Source: Neospora caninum Liverpool
Taxonomy: Eukaryota; Apicomplexa; Conoidasida; Eucoccidiorida; Sarcocystidae
Assembly: GCF_000208865.1 (NCBI RefSeq)
Contig: NC_018397.1
Span: 5,795,748-5,859,747, forward strand
Direction of reading: 5' to 3'
DNA: 64,000 bases
The notes beneath the pieces were generated by a model, which saw only the letters and a list, made by a program, of their open reading frames with translations, did not search any database and was not told the DNA's origin. A program made the translations under genes and the position numbers. Of the stretch, positions 37,301-49,300 are shown in pieces; within the stretch, counting starts at the first letter, position 1, and each line of letters begins with the position of its first letter.

Positions 37301-40300
37301 GGTGAACCCGTTGACGGTGCGTAGCTCTCGAGAACCTCAGCGGGAAGGGAAACAGGAAATGGTCGGTGGAGACCCGCAAGGGCAAGACTCCAGCACCAAC
37401 CGAAGCGCGGGTGGCCTTCCAGTTCCGCCTCTTCAACTCCTCGACATGGTGAGGCACGTGGCGGAGAAAGTGAAAAGCAAAGCCGACAGGACGCAGGAGC
37501 CTTGTCCCTCGTTCTGTCTTCGCTCAGTTATTTCGTCTTCGGCCTCTGCCTCCTTCTCGTCTTCGGACCTGTGGCTAGCGATCATCCTCTCTCTCTTTTC
37601 GTCGGGCAGTTTCCTGTGCGAGCAGAGCACTCCGGCTGGATCCTCGTCACCGCGTCCAGCTGTGGCGCTCTTTTCCCCTCTTCTTCGCTCGGCCGCCTTC
37701 TGCCTTTCTTCCTCTTCGCCTGCATCGTTCGGGGCGCGTCCTGGAGTTGATCAAATCCAGGCAACCGACCTAAGCAGTCGGTTTCCGCCGGAGGCTTTGG
37801 CACGTCTCCGTGACGTGGTCTCCCCTCACCTCGCCTCGATTCTCTCTTGCTGCTCCTCGTCGCATCGCCGCGCTCGCGAGGACGCCCTTTTCCTTCTTCA
37901 CCTCTGCATCCCCGTTCTGTGTTTGCCGGCTTCCGCCGCTTCTGCGTCTCCTGCCTCTGCGCGCTCGGCCTCGAACGAGGAAGACTCCGATCTTCTGCCG
38001 GTCCGCCGTGCGTTCCAAGACGCCTGCAGCGCGCACCTGCAGGCTCTCCTGTCTTTGGAAAGGATCCCCGTGGGGCTCGACACGGAGCGCAAACTGACAA
38101 ATGCGTACGACGCTCTAAGCCGCGGTGCGTCCTCGATTTTCGCCCAGGGACTGATTCTTTTCTCCCAGGAGGTCGACGCGGAGGGAGCGCCGGTAACCGA
38201 CAAACCCCAAGACGACGCGAGAGCGATGCGCTCGGATGCGCTGTTCGCGCAAACGGTCGCGCCGATTCTCGAGGCCACCGTCCGCATTCTCGTTTCGCAA
38301 CTCTTTGTCAAATTCTCGCCCCTGTGGCAACCTGCGGTCGACGCTGTTCTGCAGCTCCTCGAGGATATCCACACGGCGCAAGCAGAGGCGCTTCTCGCTC
38401 AGGCTTTCGCGCTCACCTCTTCGGTCACGCCGCCGGTTCGGGCGTCTGCTTTCGCTCCCGCGGACTCCGCTTCGTGGGGGAGTTCCGGGAACGGACGCGG
38501 CACAGCTGGGTCTGACCCGCCCTCACAGCGAGAAGACGAGACGCCTTCTTCTGTGTCCGCGGTCGCGGCTAGTTTGTTGCGTGGAGGCGCCGCCGAAGTG
38601 AGTCGCATGCAAGCTCGCCTGAGCACTGCGCTGCTCTCCACGACTTGGGAGATTGTCACGGCGCAGGTGACGCAAGCTGTCTCCGAGTTGGGCGCAACGC
38701 GGCCCGCGAAGCGAGCCCCGGTGGCGCCTGTGGGTTGCCGAAACGCGGAGGCCTGCGAAATGCGAAGCGGAGACGCTTCACGGACAGGCGCCGAACGAGA
38801 AGAGACAGAAGGCCCGACTGACGGCGCGAGAAGACGGCGAGACGTCGAGGGGCAAGGCACAGGCGGAAGCGTGAAGGCAAACGCTTTCAGCCAATGGTTT
38901 GTGCGGACAGAGTGGAAGAGAGCTCTCGGCGACGACGAGGAAGACGTGACCGACCCCCTCAGTCGACACACCCGTCTGCTGCGTCTCGTGGAGGGCATCA
39001 TGGGAAGCTACGGGAAGGACGCGTTCGTTGCGTCGCGGCGGGCAGAAGACGCGGCAGCGGAGGCGGTTAAAGAGGGGAACGAGCAGGAGGAAGAGACGGA
39101 GCAGGGAAGCAGCAAGGGGGAAGGAAGCAGCAAGGGGGAAGGAAGCAGCAGGCGGGAGGGAAGCAGCAAGGGGGAGGGAAGCAGCAAGGGGGAGACTGCG
39201 GGCGACAACGCGTCAGCGAACGAGGTTACGCAGACCCCTGAAGCGGGAACAAAGTCCGCGGGCGACGTCGGCTCCACGCCAGTGCAAGGGACAAAGAAGA
39301 AAACGCGAGCGAGGAAACGAGAAGACTCCCGCGTGCTCTCGGGTACCCGCCACGGCATCCTGCGCCGCCGGGAGGCCCTGAGGCGGTTCAACTGGCTGCT
39401 CCGGCAGACGCTGTGTGTGGTGGAGACGCTGACAGAAGGCGGGGTAGACGGAGCGGCGAGCCCCGACGAAGGCCACCCGAGAGGAGGGGGGAATCCCGAC
39501 ATTGAAGCTGAGGAAGGCGAAGAAGAGGAAACGCCCGAGGAAGTGCCCACCTCGGCGGTTGCTTCGGCTTCTCGGGGCGAAGACACCACTGGCCGCGGGA
39601 ACGACGAAGAACTGTTCAGAACCCACACGGTCTCCCTCATCCCTCGTGCCTGCGACTGTCTCCGCGCGGTCGTGGCGCTCGCGCGGGTCGACGCAAAGTG
39701 TTTCCTGTCCCCATCTGAAAAACGCGCGTCTTCTTCCGGTAGCAATCAGAGCGTTGTTGTCGCGCGTGGCCGCGAGACAGAACGAAAAGGCGACCATGCG
39801 GTGGACGACCGCGACGAAAGAATGGCCCTGTTTGAAGAAGCGGCCGAAGCAGAGAGACTCTGGTCTCGGCTTCCTGCCGTCTGCGCTCAACGCCTCGTCA
39901 CCATTGCAGATGTGTCCCTCCAACAGCTCGTTATCCAGGTAGGTTGGCTGCTTCACTCTTTTTTGCTGGCGCTTTGGGGAGACACGACAGCAGGAAAGAG
40001 AAGCCTTCGGGCGGGAGGCCGGCGCCGGTGCGGCAGGCCGCGAGCATCCAACACCGAAGCGCATGCGATGTCTGCTGACCGATTCGTTCACAGAAGTGCC
40101 TGTTCGTTCCAGAGGCGAGACATGTTGCGTCCCGGGTCACGGCTGCCTCAGCCTTCGCTTGTGCTTTGCGCGGGCGAGAGCCGTTGTTCTCCACCGGCCT
40201 TTTCGTCCACGAGACAAAGTCGCGGCAGTCTCTGCTTCTCCGTTTTGCGGCTTCACGGCGTCTCTGCAAAAGCCCTGCTTGCCCCGCGCTTGCGCCTCAC

Positions 40301-43300
40301 TGTCTCCTCAGGTGCTGCAGCTGTCGCCCGCGCTGCGGCCGGAGCTCGCGCCGTACGCCCCGCTGCTCCTTCAGCTGATCAGCGAGAAGAGCTCGAGCAA
40401 CGCCCTGCTGCGGCTTCGCCTCACAGAGAGCGAGGGCGAAGAGCGAAAAGAAGCCTCTGCGGTAGATGGCACGCAGACGAAGCCGGAGACGCCGACCCGG
40501 GAGAAGGAGAAGGGGACAGGAGCGGAACTGGTTGTCGTTCAGGAACAACATCGCCACTTGATTGTTCCTCTGGTCGTCCGCATCCTGATGGCAAAGGTGC
40601 AACACCGAGCGTAAGCCAAGCGAAAATGCAAAACGATCTCACAGAGAGCATTCCGTACTGCCTTTCGCTGCGAAAATGCTGGAGGCATCTCTGCGCTACC
40701 TCGGGGGTCAGTCTACGGGCCTCCTGGATACCGCTGGTCACGTCGCGGGATTCGCGCGCCTCTGTTGTTTTGTCTCCCGACCCTCGTGGCTGCAAAGCAA
40801 AAACCGGGACGGAAAACCCTGTCCAACGAGCCATCGTGCGCCTTTCAACAGCTCGTCTCGGTCTGTCGATCTAAAGCAAGTAAATAATATATATATGCAT
40901 GTATATATGTATATACATATATATATGTATATATGTATATATATATCTCCCTCTCCGATGCCTGATAAGGGACCTGAGAAGGGCAGTGTTGATCTCAGTC
41001 GCAGCTGGGTCCATCTGCAGGCGTTTTGGCTTGGTCTTTGTCTTCGGTTAGGTTTTCGTTGCTTGCTCGTTTGTCGCGTGTTTCGGTCCCAGCCAAGCGT
41101 CACTCGGAACAGCACCACTTTATGAACTCCAGGTCCACGGGCGTGCTAAGATGGCGACTTGCCTCCCGCGACTTGCCTCTTCGGTTCCTCGCGTCCCAAC
41201 CGGGCCGAGTTAGAAGCCCAGCTCGCCGATACCCCCCGCCCCCATTCCTGGCTCCTGTGTGCGTGTGTATGCTTCCAGGGCAGGGCGCTCTGCTGCGGCG
41301 GTGTTCGCGGAGCGTCGAAACGTCTTCGCCTTTCTCTCTTCCGTCGCTGCAGCCGAGCTGCCTCTTCTCATGGCGATTCTGCTGTACCCTCTTGTCGACG
41401 TCCGGGTTACATCCCAGGAAGCGTCGACGGCCGACCCGTCCCCAGCGCCGCCTTCCGTTTCTTCCGCATGTCCCGTTTCTCCCTGCTCACCCGCTTCCTC
41501 TGCCTCCTCGCTTTCTGGATTTCTCAAAGAGCAATACCTGTGCGCCTTCGTCGCTGCTCAGCTGAACGCGTCCGCCTTGTCTCCGCAGTCCCCGCTGCCT
41601 CCGGCCGAGCACCCAAAAGACGCAGTGCTGGCTCGGCAGACCAGACCCGTGGCTTCGCCCGCGGTTCTCGGCGAGTGCACTGTGGGTGTGGGTGGAGACG
41701 GCAGCGAGCGGTCCACGGGGGCGGATAAGACGCGCGTCACTGTGAGTCTCGCGCCGTGCTGTCTGCCACCGAATGTCTCGTCGCGCCTCCCTGGATGCTG
41801 CAAGACTCTCCAGCAGCTCCAAGACATGCTGAAGCGGCTGCTCTTCCCGGCAACGCCGTTCCTGCTGCTCTTCTACCGGACGCTCCTTCAAAACATCGTC
41901 TGCGTGCCGGCTGCCGCGCCGGCGCTGACCTCTGCTCTTTCCACAGCCCAAGAGGGCGGCCCGAGGGCCGAGGAACTCGCCGAGCCGCCTTCTGCGTCCA
42001 GCGCCGCCGGGCGCGCGTATGTGAAGCAAACTGTGCACCTCTGTCTGGTGCTTCTTCGCCAGCTGCTGGAACTCTTTCCGGAAGTCTCCGCTGCCTGGCA
42101 AGACATCCTGAAGCCCGCAGGTCCAGCGCTGCAACAACTCCTCGAAGCCGCTGTCGCTACCGCGGCGGCCTCCCCTGCAGGCGGGCGTCAGCGTGACGAG
42201 GGGAAAAAGCAGAAGAAAAACCTCCCAGCCATTGTCTCCTTGGTCTGTTCGTGGGCCGCTCAGCCTGTAAGTCGCCCCCGCTGCCAAGACTGACAGGCAG
42301 CAAACGCAGCAGAGGGGCTAACAGAAGAGGCGGCAAACCTGCTAGGGCAGTCCATTGCTCTCGGCACCCACTCGTGGGAGGGAGGACGCCTCGGCGCATC
42401 CTAAGCGGCCAGTTAGGCTTGCCTGACACTTTCTTGTTTCGTGGTGCCCTTACACACGCATGCTGATCTGCACACGCCTCGCTATGTATCTGCCCGTGGT
42501 TAAAAACTGGTGCTTGGTTCCACATGAAGAGATTTGCGAGACCCAGGCACCGTTGGACGCTTTGCCGCGGTTTTTTCCTGGTGCACTTTCCCCGTCTGCA
42601 GCTCCGACTCGGTTTTTTCAACTCATCTCGGCGCGCGTTTGGCGATTTCCCTTTTCCCTGTGCAGGCGTACTTCTCATTCTTTTGTTCAGTCGTCCCCGA
42701 GGCTCTCCCCACGCTGTTTTCGGTCCCGGCTTTGCCCGCCGTTCTTCGGCGCGTGGCGCCGACCTTTGCGGGCCTTGGAAGGAAGGCCTACAGTTCGGGG
42801 CATTTAGGGCGAGGTAGTGGTGGGTTCGCTGGTGGGGGGGCGACCTCTGGAGTGCTGGAGGCAGTGCTGGATGCCGCGCTTCTTCTGTCTGCGGGTGGCC
42901 TGGACCGGGAGCGAGAAGAAACGATTGCGGCCTCTTTCCAGGGGGAGATCAAGGACCTGAGGCGGCGACGAAGAAAGACTCGTTCGCGCGGCAGACAGGC
43001 GTCCCAGGGCGCAACGAATCGGGCACGCGGCTCCGCTCTTTCGTCCTCTTCAAGTTCGGAAGAGGAGAAGGAGATCTGGGAGGAAGAAGACGAAATTGCG
43101 CAACGACGGCAAGAGCTGCTTCGCCAGCAGCGCGAGTTAGAGGCAGAGCGAGAGCAGCACGAACGCGAAGGCATGGCGACGCTGCTTCCACATGTCGGCC
43201 GACTCCTCGCGTCTCTGGAAGTTCTCTTCCAGCATCGGCGGATGGCGGCTCTCGGCGGCTCCGAGGCGCGAGAGCCCAGCGGGGGCGTGGGCGCGAGTGG

Positions 43301-46300
43301 GAAGGAAAGAGAGGAAAAGACGGAAAGGGAAGAGATGGACGTGGATTCCGACAAGAGTGCAGATGAGGCATCGAAGGAAGCCGGAGAAGCGCACGCTGAG
43401 GAAGAGAAGGAAGACGGGCAAGAGCGAGAGGAAGAAGCGTTTACGTCTGGTCCCCGACGCAGCCTCTTTGGGGTGGTGCGAATGAAGGAGCTGCAGCTGC
43501 TGACTCGGATTGCACGCTACGCTGTTGAAGACGGCGGCACGTCTTCACCTCCGCCGGCTGGCCACGCGACGCTGGCACCGCCAGTCGTACCCTCGCCTCG
43601 AGACAACGGAGAGTCTAGTGCTGGGGTACCGTCACCTTCCCTGTTTGAGCCTTCACTCTCCTTGTCGCCGCTGTCTAGCTCCGCACGCCAAGAACGGTTT
43701 TCCGTCGTTCTTCGTCTCATCCGTCTCCTCGTCCAGTCTCTGCCTTCTGCGTCCGTGCTCCCCTCCCACGCGCCTCGCCTCGGAACCCCGTCGAGCACGT
43801 CCCGACTTCTCCTCTCGCTCGAGGCTCTCCTGCAGCTGGCCTTCCCTCTCGCGTCTCAGGTTCGCGCCCTCCGCGAAGCGGAGCAAGCGGCGCAGGAAAG
43901 GACGAGGACGCCCACGGCCGAATCTCCGAGCCGCGGAGTCCCAGAGGACTCACGTCCTGACTGTGGCATTTCTGAGAAGTCAGGGAACGCTGTGTCGCCG
44001 TCCGCCTCCCCCTCTTCGCCGTTATCTCTTTCCGAGCTCAAAGATGTGCTGACGGCCATGTACCGGCACTGCTCCGTGCTTCTCCAGAGCACCGTGTCAA
44101 GCGCGTGCCGCGCCGCAGTGGCCAAGCTCTTCGTCGCGGTCGAGTTCGCTGCATGCGGCGTGCGTCTCTTCTCCTCGGACGAGGAACTGGACGCAAAAGT
44201 CGCGACGCAGATCGAGCGGCTGCTCAGCCGGCCGACGGGACCAGTCGAACTGGGCCTCGAAGACGAAGTGGGGGTGGAAGCGAAAGGTCGGCGGCTTGTG
44301 GCCGCGCTGGTGCCTGGCGGATCTCTGCTTCGAGCGCTGTTGGGCGAGAGGGAAGAGACCAGCGGTGGAGACGCGCGAACAGGGAAGGCCGTGGGCGCCG
44401 CAGGCGCTCCGAACAGCAACGGACAAAGCGAGACACAAACGCCCGTGTTCTGTTCGCTGCTGCATCGAGCGCGTGCTCTGGAAGAAGGCGGAAGCGCACG
44501 ACGACAGGGCCCGCACGGTTCGCCAAGTGACGGCGCAGCCGACGTTGAGACCCCACGAGGAAGTGAGCCCGCACCGGCCACACCAGCAGTCGACAGCCGA
44601 GACCTTCTTTTGTCCCAGTGGCGACTGTCTGTGGCACTGATTCTGTTCGCCTTGAATTCGCGTCGTGGGCAGACCAGTCTTTCGCGCGGGCTGGCTTTGC
44701 CTCTCCTCGCAGACGACGAAGAACAGCCGGACAGCAGCATGCAGCTCATCGTCCTGCCTGCACTCGTCGCCGGCGCGTCGATTCGGGGACTCCCCGCGTC
44801 TGCGCCTTCCTTCTCTGGAGAGGAAGGCCAGATTCCGCCTCCTTTGTTGGAACCGATTATCCGGCACTGCTTGTTTCTCCTAGCCGCGGCGTCCGTCGAG
44901 TGGTCCGTTCAACAAGCCGCAGCAGCGACGCTCAAAGCGGTCGTTGACTCGGTCGCGCTGCAGGCGCCTAAATTGCCTGCTTCAGCCTCTCTCTCTGCTT
45001 CGTCTTCCACGAGTGTTTTGCAGTCGGTAAAGCTGCGCATGCAGTTGCTGGCTCGCCTCGTGATGCCTTCTGTTCGGGCGCAGCTCAAGTCTCCTGTCGA
45101 CGCTCAGCAGAGACAAGGTTTGCATTTCCTAGCGTACGTGGTCCGCACACTCGCTCCCGTCGCCTTGCGGCTTCCCTCTCTCTCTACGGGTTCTCCCGCG
45201 TCTCCTGACTCAGAGACGAAACGCATGCGCCAGCTCGACAAGACGTTCCACCTCGACTTGTCTGTTCTTCTGTCGGTTCCTCCAAAGGACGCGACCGCCT
45301 CGCTCTCGGTGTCGGCCGGTGGCGAGCGAAGCGAAGAGCACGCGGAGACGCTCGAGTGTATGGAGCCGAGAAAACCGAAGCCAGGGACGGAGGACGCAGG
45401 CGGTGATTTCTTCCGCGACTTCCTCCACATGCAGAGGCATCGCCAAGGGCGCGCGTTGCAGCGGCTCGCCCAGGCAGCTCGGCAAAAAGAAATTGGCGCC
45501 ACGACGCTTCGCCTCGTCGCACTCCCCCTATGCTTCTCCTCGCTGCTCCAGCGGGCGAGTCTCCGACCTCGAAGTGAGGAAGAGCGAAAGAAGAAAAACA
45601 ACTTTTTGAGGAAGGAAGTCTTTCACCAGGGTCTTGCGGAGCAGGCAATCAACTGCTTGGAAGCCTGCTCTCATCGCCTGAAGTGGCCTGTGACGCTCAG
45701 CACGGTCCGCCTTCTCTCGCGCTTCCTCTCGGACTTCCCCGAGAGAGAGGGCTTCCTCTTCAGGGCCATCTGCGGGGTTGTGCGGGCCTTTGAAGCGCAC
45801 GTCAAACAGGCGGTCAGCGAAGCGCTTCACGGGGACTCCGGCGCAGACGGCGAAGCCGGAAAGGAGAAGACAACGCGCGGGAGAAAGACAGCGGGCGAAG
45901 CCGAAAGAGACGAAGACGGCGGGGGACTCCAGGGACACACCACTGAGGGAGCACAGGAGAGGTTTTCAGAAGAAGACGAAGACGAGGGCCTCTCGGAGAG
46001 TGAAGACGAAGAAGAGGCAAGGCGCCAAGACCGCGCTCAGGGGCAACTTCGGGCCCGACACCGTCTCGAGCTGATGCACGCTCGGATGAAGGCAGACTTG
46101 CTTCCTCTTCTTTTCCGCCTCGCTTTCGGAGGATCTGGGAAGAAACCGTCTGCAGGCGAGGACCAACTCGTCGCCTCTCAGACGGGTTCTTCCCAGGTCC
46201 GAAGTGCACAGAAGGATCACGAACAGAACGTCAGGCCACCCATCGTGGCGGTTCTGCTGCTTCTGATCCGCCTTCTTCCTTCTACCGACTTCTACCAGAA

Positions 46301-49300
46301 CCTTCCGAAGCTGGTCCGCAGTGTCGCGTTCAACCTGCGTTCGCGAGACAGAGACATCCGCCGGAAGGCCCGAGGCGCACTCGTCTCCATGGCGGTGAGC
46401 CTGGGCCCGAGTTTCTTCTCCTTCCTCGTTTCAGAGGTCAGCGTTCTCCTACGAGACCGGAAACCGTCCAGCAAGAAGGGTGGCGCTCAGGAAGAAGATG
46501 TCGCTGGCAACAGCGCACAAGCCTTCTACCGCCCGGTGCTCCTCTTCACCGTCCACGCGATGCTCAAGGGGGTCTTGGACGAGGACGAGAAGAAACGCGG
46601 AGACACAGACAGCCCACTGTTCGACGAGAAAGACACGAAACGCGAAGAAGACGGAGGCATCGACAAGGCTCTGCCACTCCTGCTCCCCTTGGTTGCAGAG
46701 GTGAGGACGAAAAGGCCCGAAGAAGACGCGGCAACGCAAGTTGCCAGACAACGAACGAACCCGAAAAACGATCCAGGAACAGGCGATCATGAAACCATGC
46801 CGTGCTCTGTAATTGCTCTTAGCGAGGAAGTGCGAAAACGCGTATCCCGCTAGTGAACTTGCTGTGACTTGTGTTCTCCGGTATACCTGCCGTTCCCCAG
46901 TTCTCCTTCCTTCGCAGGCTGAAACAGTGTTTGGGCTGGCGCGCGATGCTGGGCGTTCTCGCAATGTGCCACTCGCTTTTGTCTCTTCACCTCGGTGGTT
47001 AAAACGAATGCCTTCCCCCAGTTTTTTCGTTTGTTCTCGTCTGGCCAGCGTTTAGGAGAAGCCTCTGTGTGTGTGCGGTTGTCACCTTCGGCCCCAGCGT
47101 CGAGAATTTGCTGTTTCGAGGAGCGCTGCGATCCCCTCTTCTGGCCCCTCTGTGTGCTGCTTCCCCCCTCCCCCTGGAGTCTGGACACCGCATGCATGCA
47201 TGCATGTTGGCGTTGTGTCTCCTTTCAGGAACTAAGCCGAGTCTCCGATCCGGACCGACCTTTCCAGGATCCGTCGACGACCCGGCAGCATTCCAAGATC
47301 GACGAGGCGCGCCACTTGAAGGGCCCGTCGTTGGTGTTTCTCCTGGCGTCTTGCTCATCGTCATCGTCCTGCGCTTCGCTTCTTCTCCCCTTCCTGTACT
47401 CGCTCCTGGGCGGCAGACGGCGGCAAGGCGACACCGTCTCCTCGGCGTATTCCCCCGCGTACTTGGAGCGCGTGAAGGATCTGTTTCTCCACTTTGTCAA
47501 GGGCGCGAACAAAAATCGGTCTCTCTCCCCGTTCTTCTTCTTTCTTCTCTCCCGGCGTCTCCTCACGCTCACCGTCGCCCTGCTGCAGACTCAGTTGCTT
47601 CATCCTTTGCAGCTCGAGCGCGCAGGAAGAAAGCGCGAGCACCTCGAGTTCCTTCTCGCCAAGCAAGAGCTCCGGCGTCAACAAAACGGGGCGCGGCGGA
47701 GGAAAGCGAAGGCTATTTCGTCCCGAGATGCCAGCCTCCCGGCGCCTCGCGAGGAGGGAAGCCTGCTCGCGGAGCGGTCGTCTCCGGCTGTGCCCGAGGA
47801 CCGCGCCGACGGAGGATCTCGAAAAGGCAGAGAGGCTGGCGACGGGCGCAGGGGGTGCGAGCGCGAGGCCGCCTTCCGAGAAGACGCCGCGTTTTTTTAC
47901 TGCATGCTTCTCAAGTCGGTGGTCGGGTCGCCAGACGGCGGGCAACCGAAGTCGGCGCGTCTTCCTGGTTCCTCGGAACAGAGCGCCCCTGGCGAAGGAG
48001 ACGACGAGGCTCGGAGCGACGAAGAGGGCGCGGCAGGGAAGGCGGCGGAGGAAGACGCGGATCTTCTTCACGCGCCAGGGAGCCTCGACGAGGCCATGGC
48101 GCTGGCTCGAGAGAGACGGCTGGACGGGCTCCGAGCTGCGGTGGCGGCAAAGAAGGACCGGGCCATGGTGACGCAGCCAGGAGCTGCGAAAGGCATTTCT
48201 CTGGAGAAGGCGCTCCAGAGGAAGGGTGTGGATGTCTACACGCGCCAGGGCTTCGACAGCACCAGCAGAGCCACGACGGTCGGGTTCACGGGTTTGCGTC
48301 TTCTCCTTTCCGCGCTGAAAAGGTGGAAGTTCCTGGTCAGAAAGACCCAGGGAAAGCCGGAGGTGCGTCCTCAGACAGCGCAAGGCAACCTTCGGGCGGA
48401 ACTCGAGAAGACCGTGTTCGCGCTGCTCATTTGCTTCTGCAGCAACATCACCGAGTTGATTTCCTGGACGATGCGCTGTCTTCCGCATCTCCTCCCCTTG
48501 CGCCTCTCTGCTTTGGAGTCCCGCGGGGCGATCATCGCGAACACGACCCTGCGCCTCTTCCACAACACGGGTGGCGGCTGGGCGTCTCGCCGAGCCGAAG
48601 ACCACCAGCTGTTTCTCGCGTGTTCGCGACTGCTTCCTCTCCTCCTTCTCCATCCTCAAGGGGACAAATGGTTTGCCGCCGCGCTGAACGCGCACGTTCG
48701 CGTGCCGCAGACGCACCGCCAGCTGATGCTCCTCGAGATGGAGAGAGAGAGTGCCCGACGGCGAGCGGAGCAGAAAGAGAGCGCGCACGCAAAGAGAGGT
48801 GACGCCGGCGAGGACGAGGAATCCGACAGCTCGTCTGAAGAGCGAGAGGAGAGCCGAAGCGACAAAGAAGAGGGCGACGGTTCTGGCCTGGCGAGCGACA
48901 CAGGGGAGGCAGACGGCACTCGGGCGGGGAGAAGGTCCGAGGACGAGAAAGGCGAGGGAGAGGAGGCGCTAGTGTTGTCCGAGACGCAGCTGAGACTTCT
49001 GAGGGAGGAGGAAGAGAAGAGCCGGCGAGGCAAATCTGGCGCGGAGACCCGCCTCGAAGAAAACTTCAAGGAGGCGCTGCTCGCTCAGATTCTGCACGCT
49101 CTCGAAAGCCCGCAGCTCCGCCTCTCCGGCCTGATGCTGTTCAAAACGCTGGTGCTGCCGCACTATCGGGACGTGGCCGCTGCGGCTTTGACGGCTGAAG
49201 GGGAAGGCGACAAGAAAGGTGGAACAAAACGCGACAAGAGTGCGCGAGTTAAGAAGCCGAGAAAGAATATCGGGGATTGTACGCTCTTGCGGGACGTCTA

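Noticed and set aside
42534..46853. RRP12 or other HEAT-repeat identity for the large plus gene
   Set aside because: The N-terminal FLSFAEKL block, the FTVHAMLKG block and the basic KKLSKKRKI tail fit UTP20, not RRP12.
47361..48788. 475-codon minus-strand frame
   Set aside because: Antisense shadow of UTP20 exon 9; Arg/Leu-rich composition typical of reversed GC-rich coding sequence.
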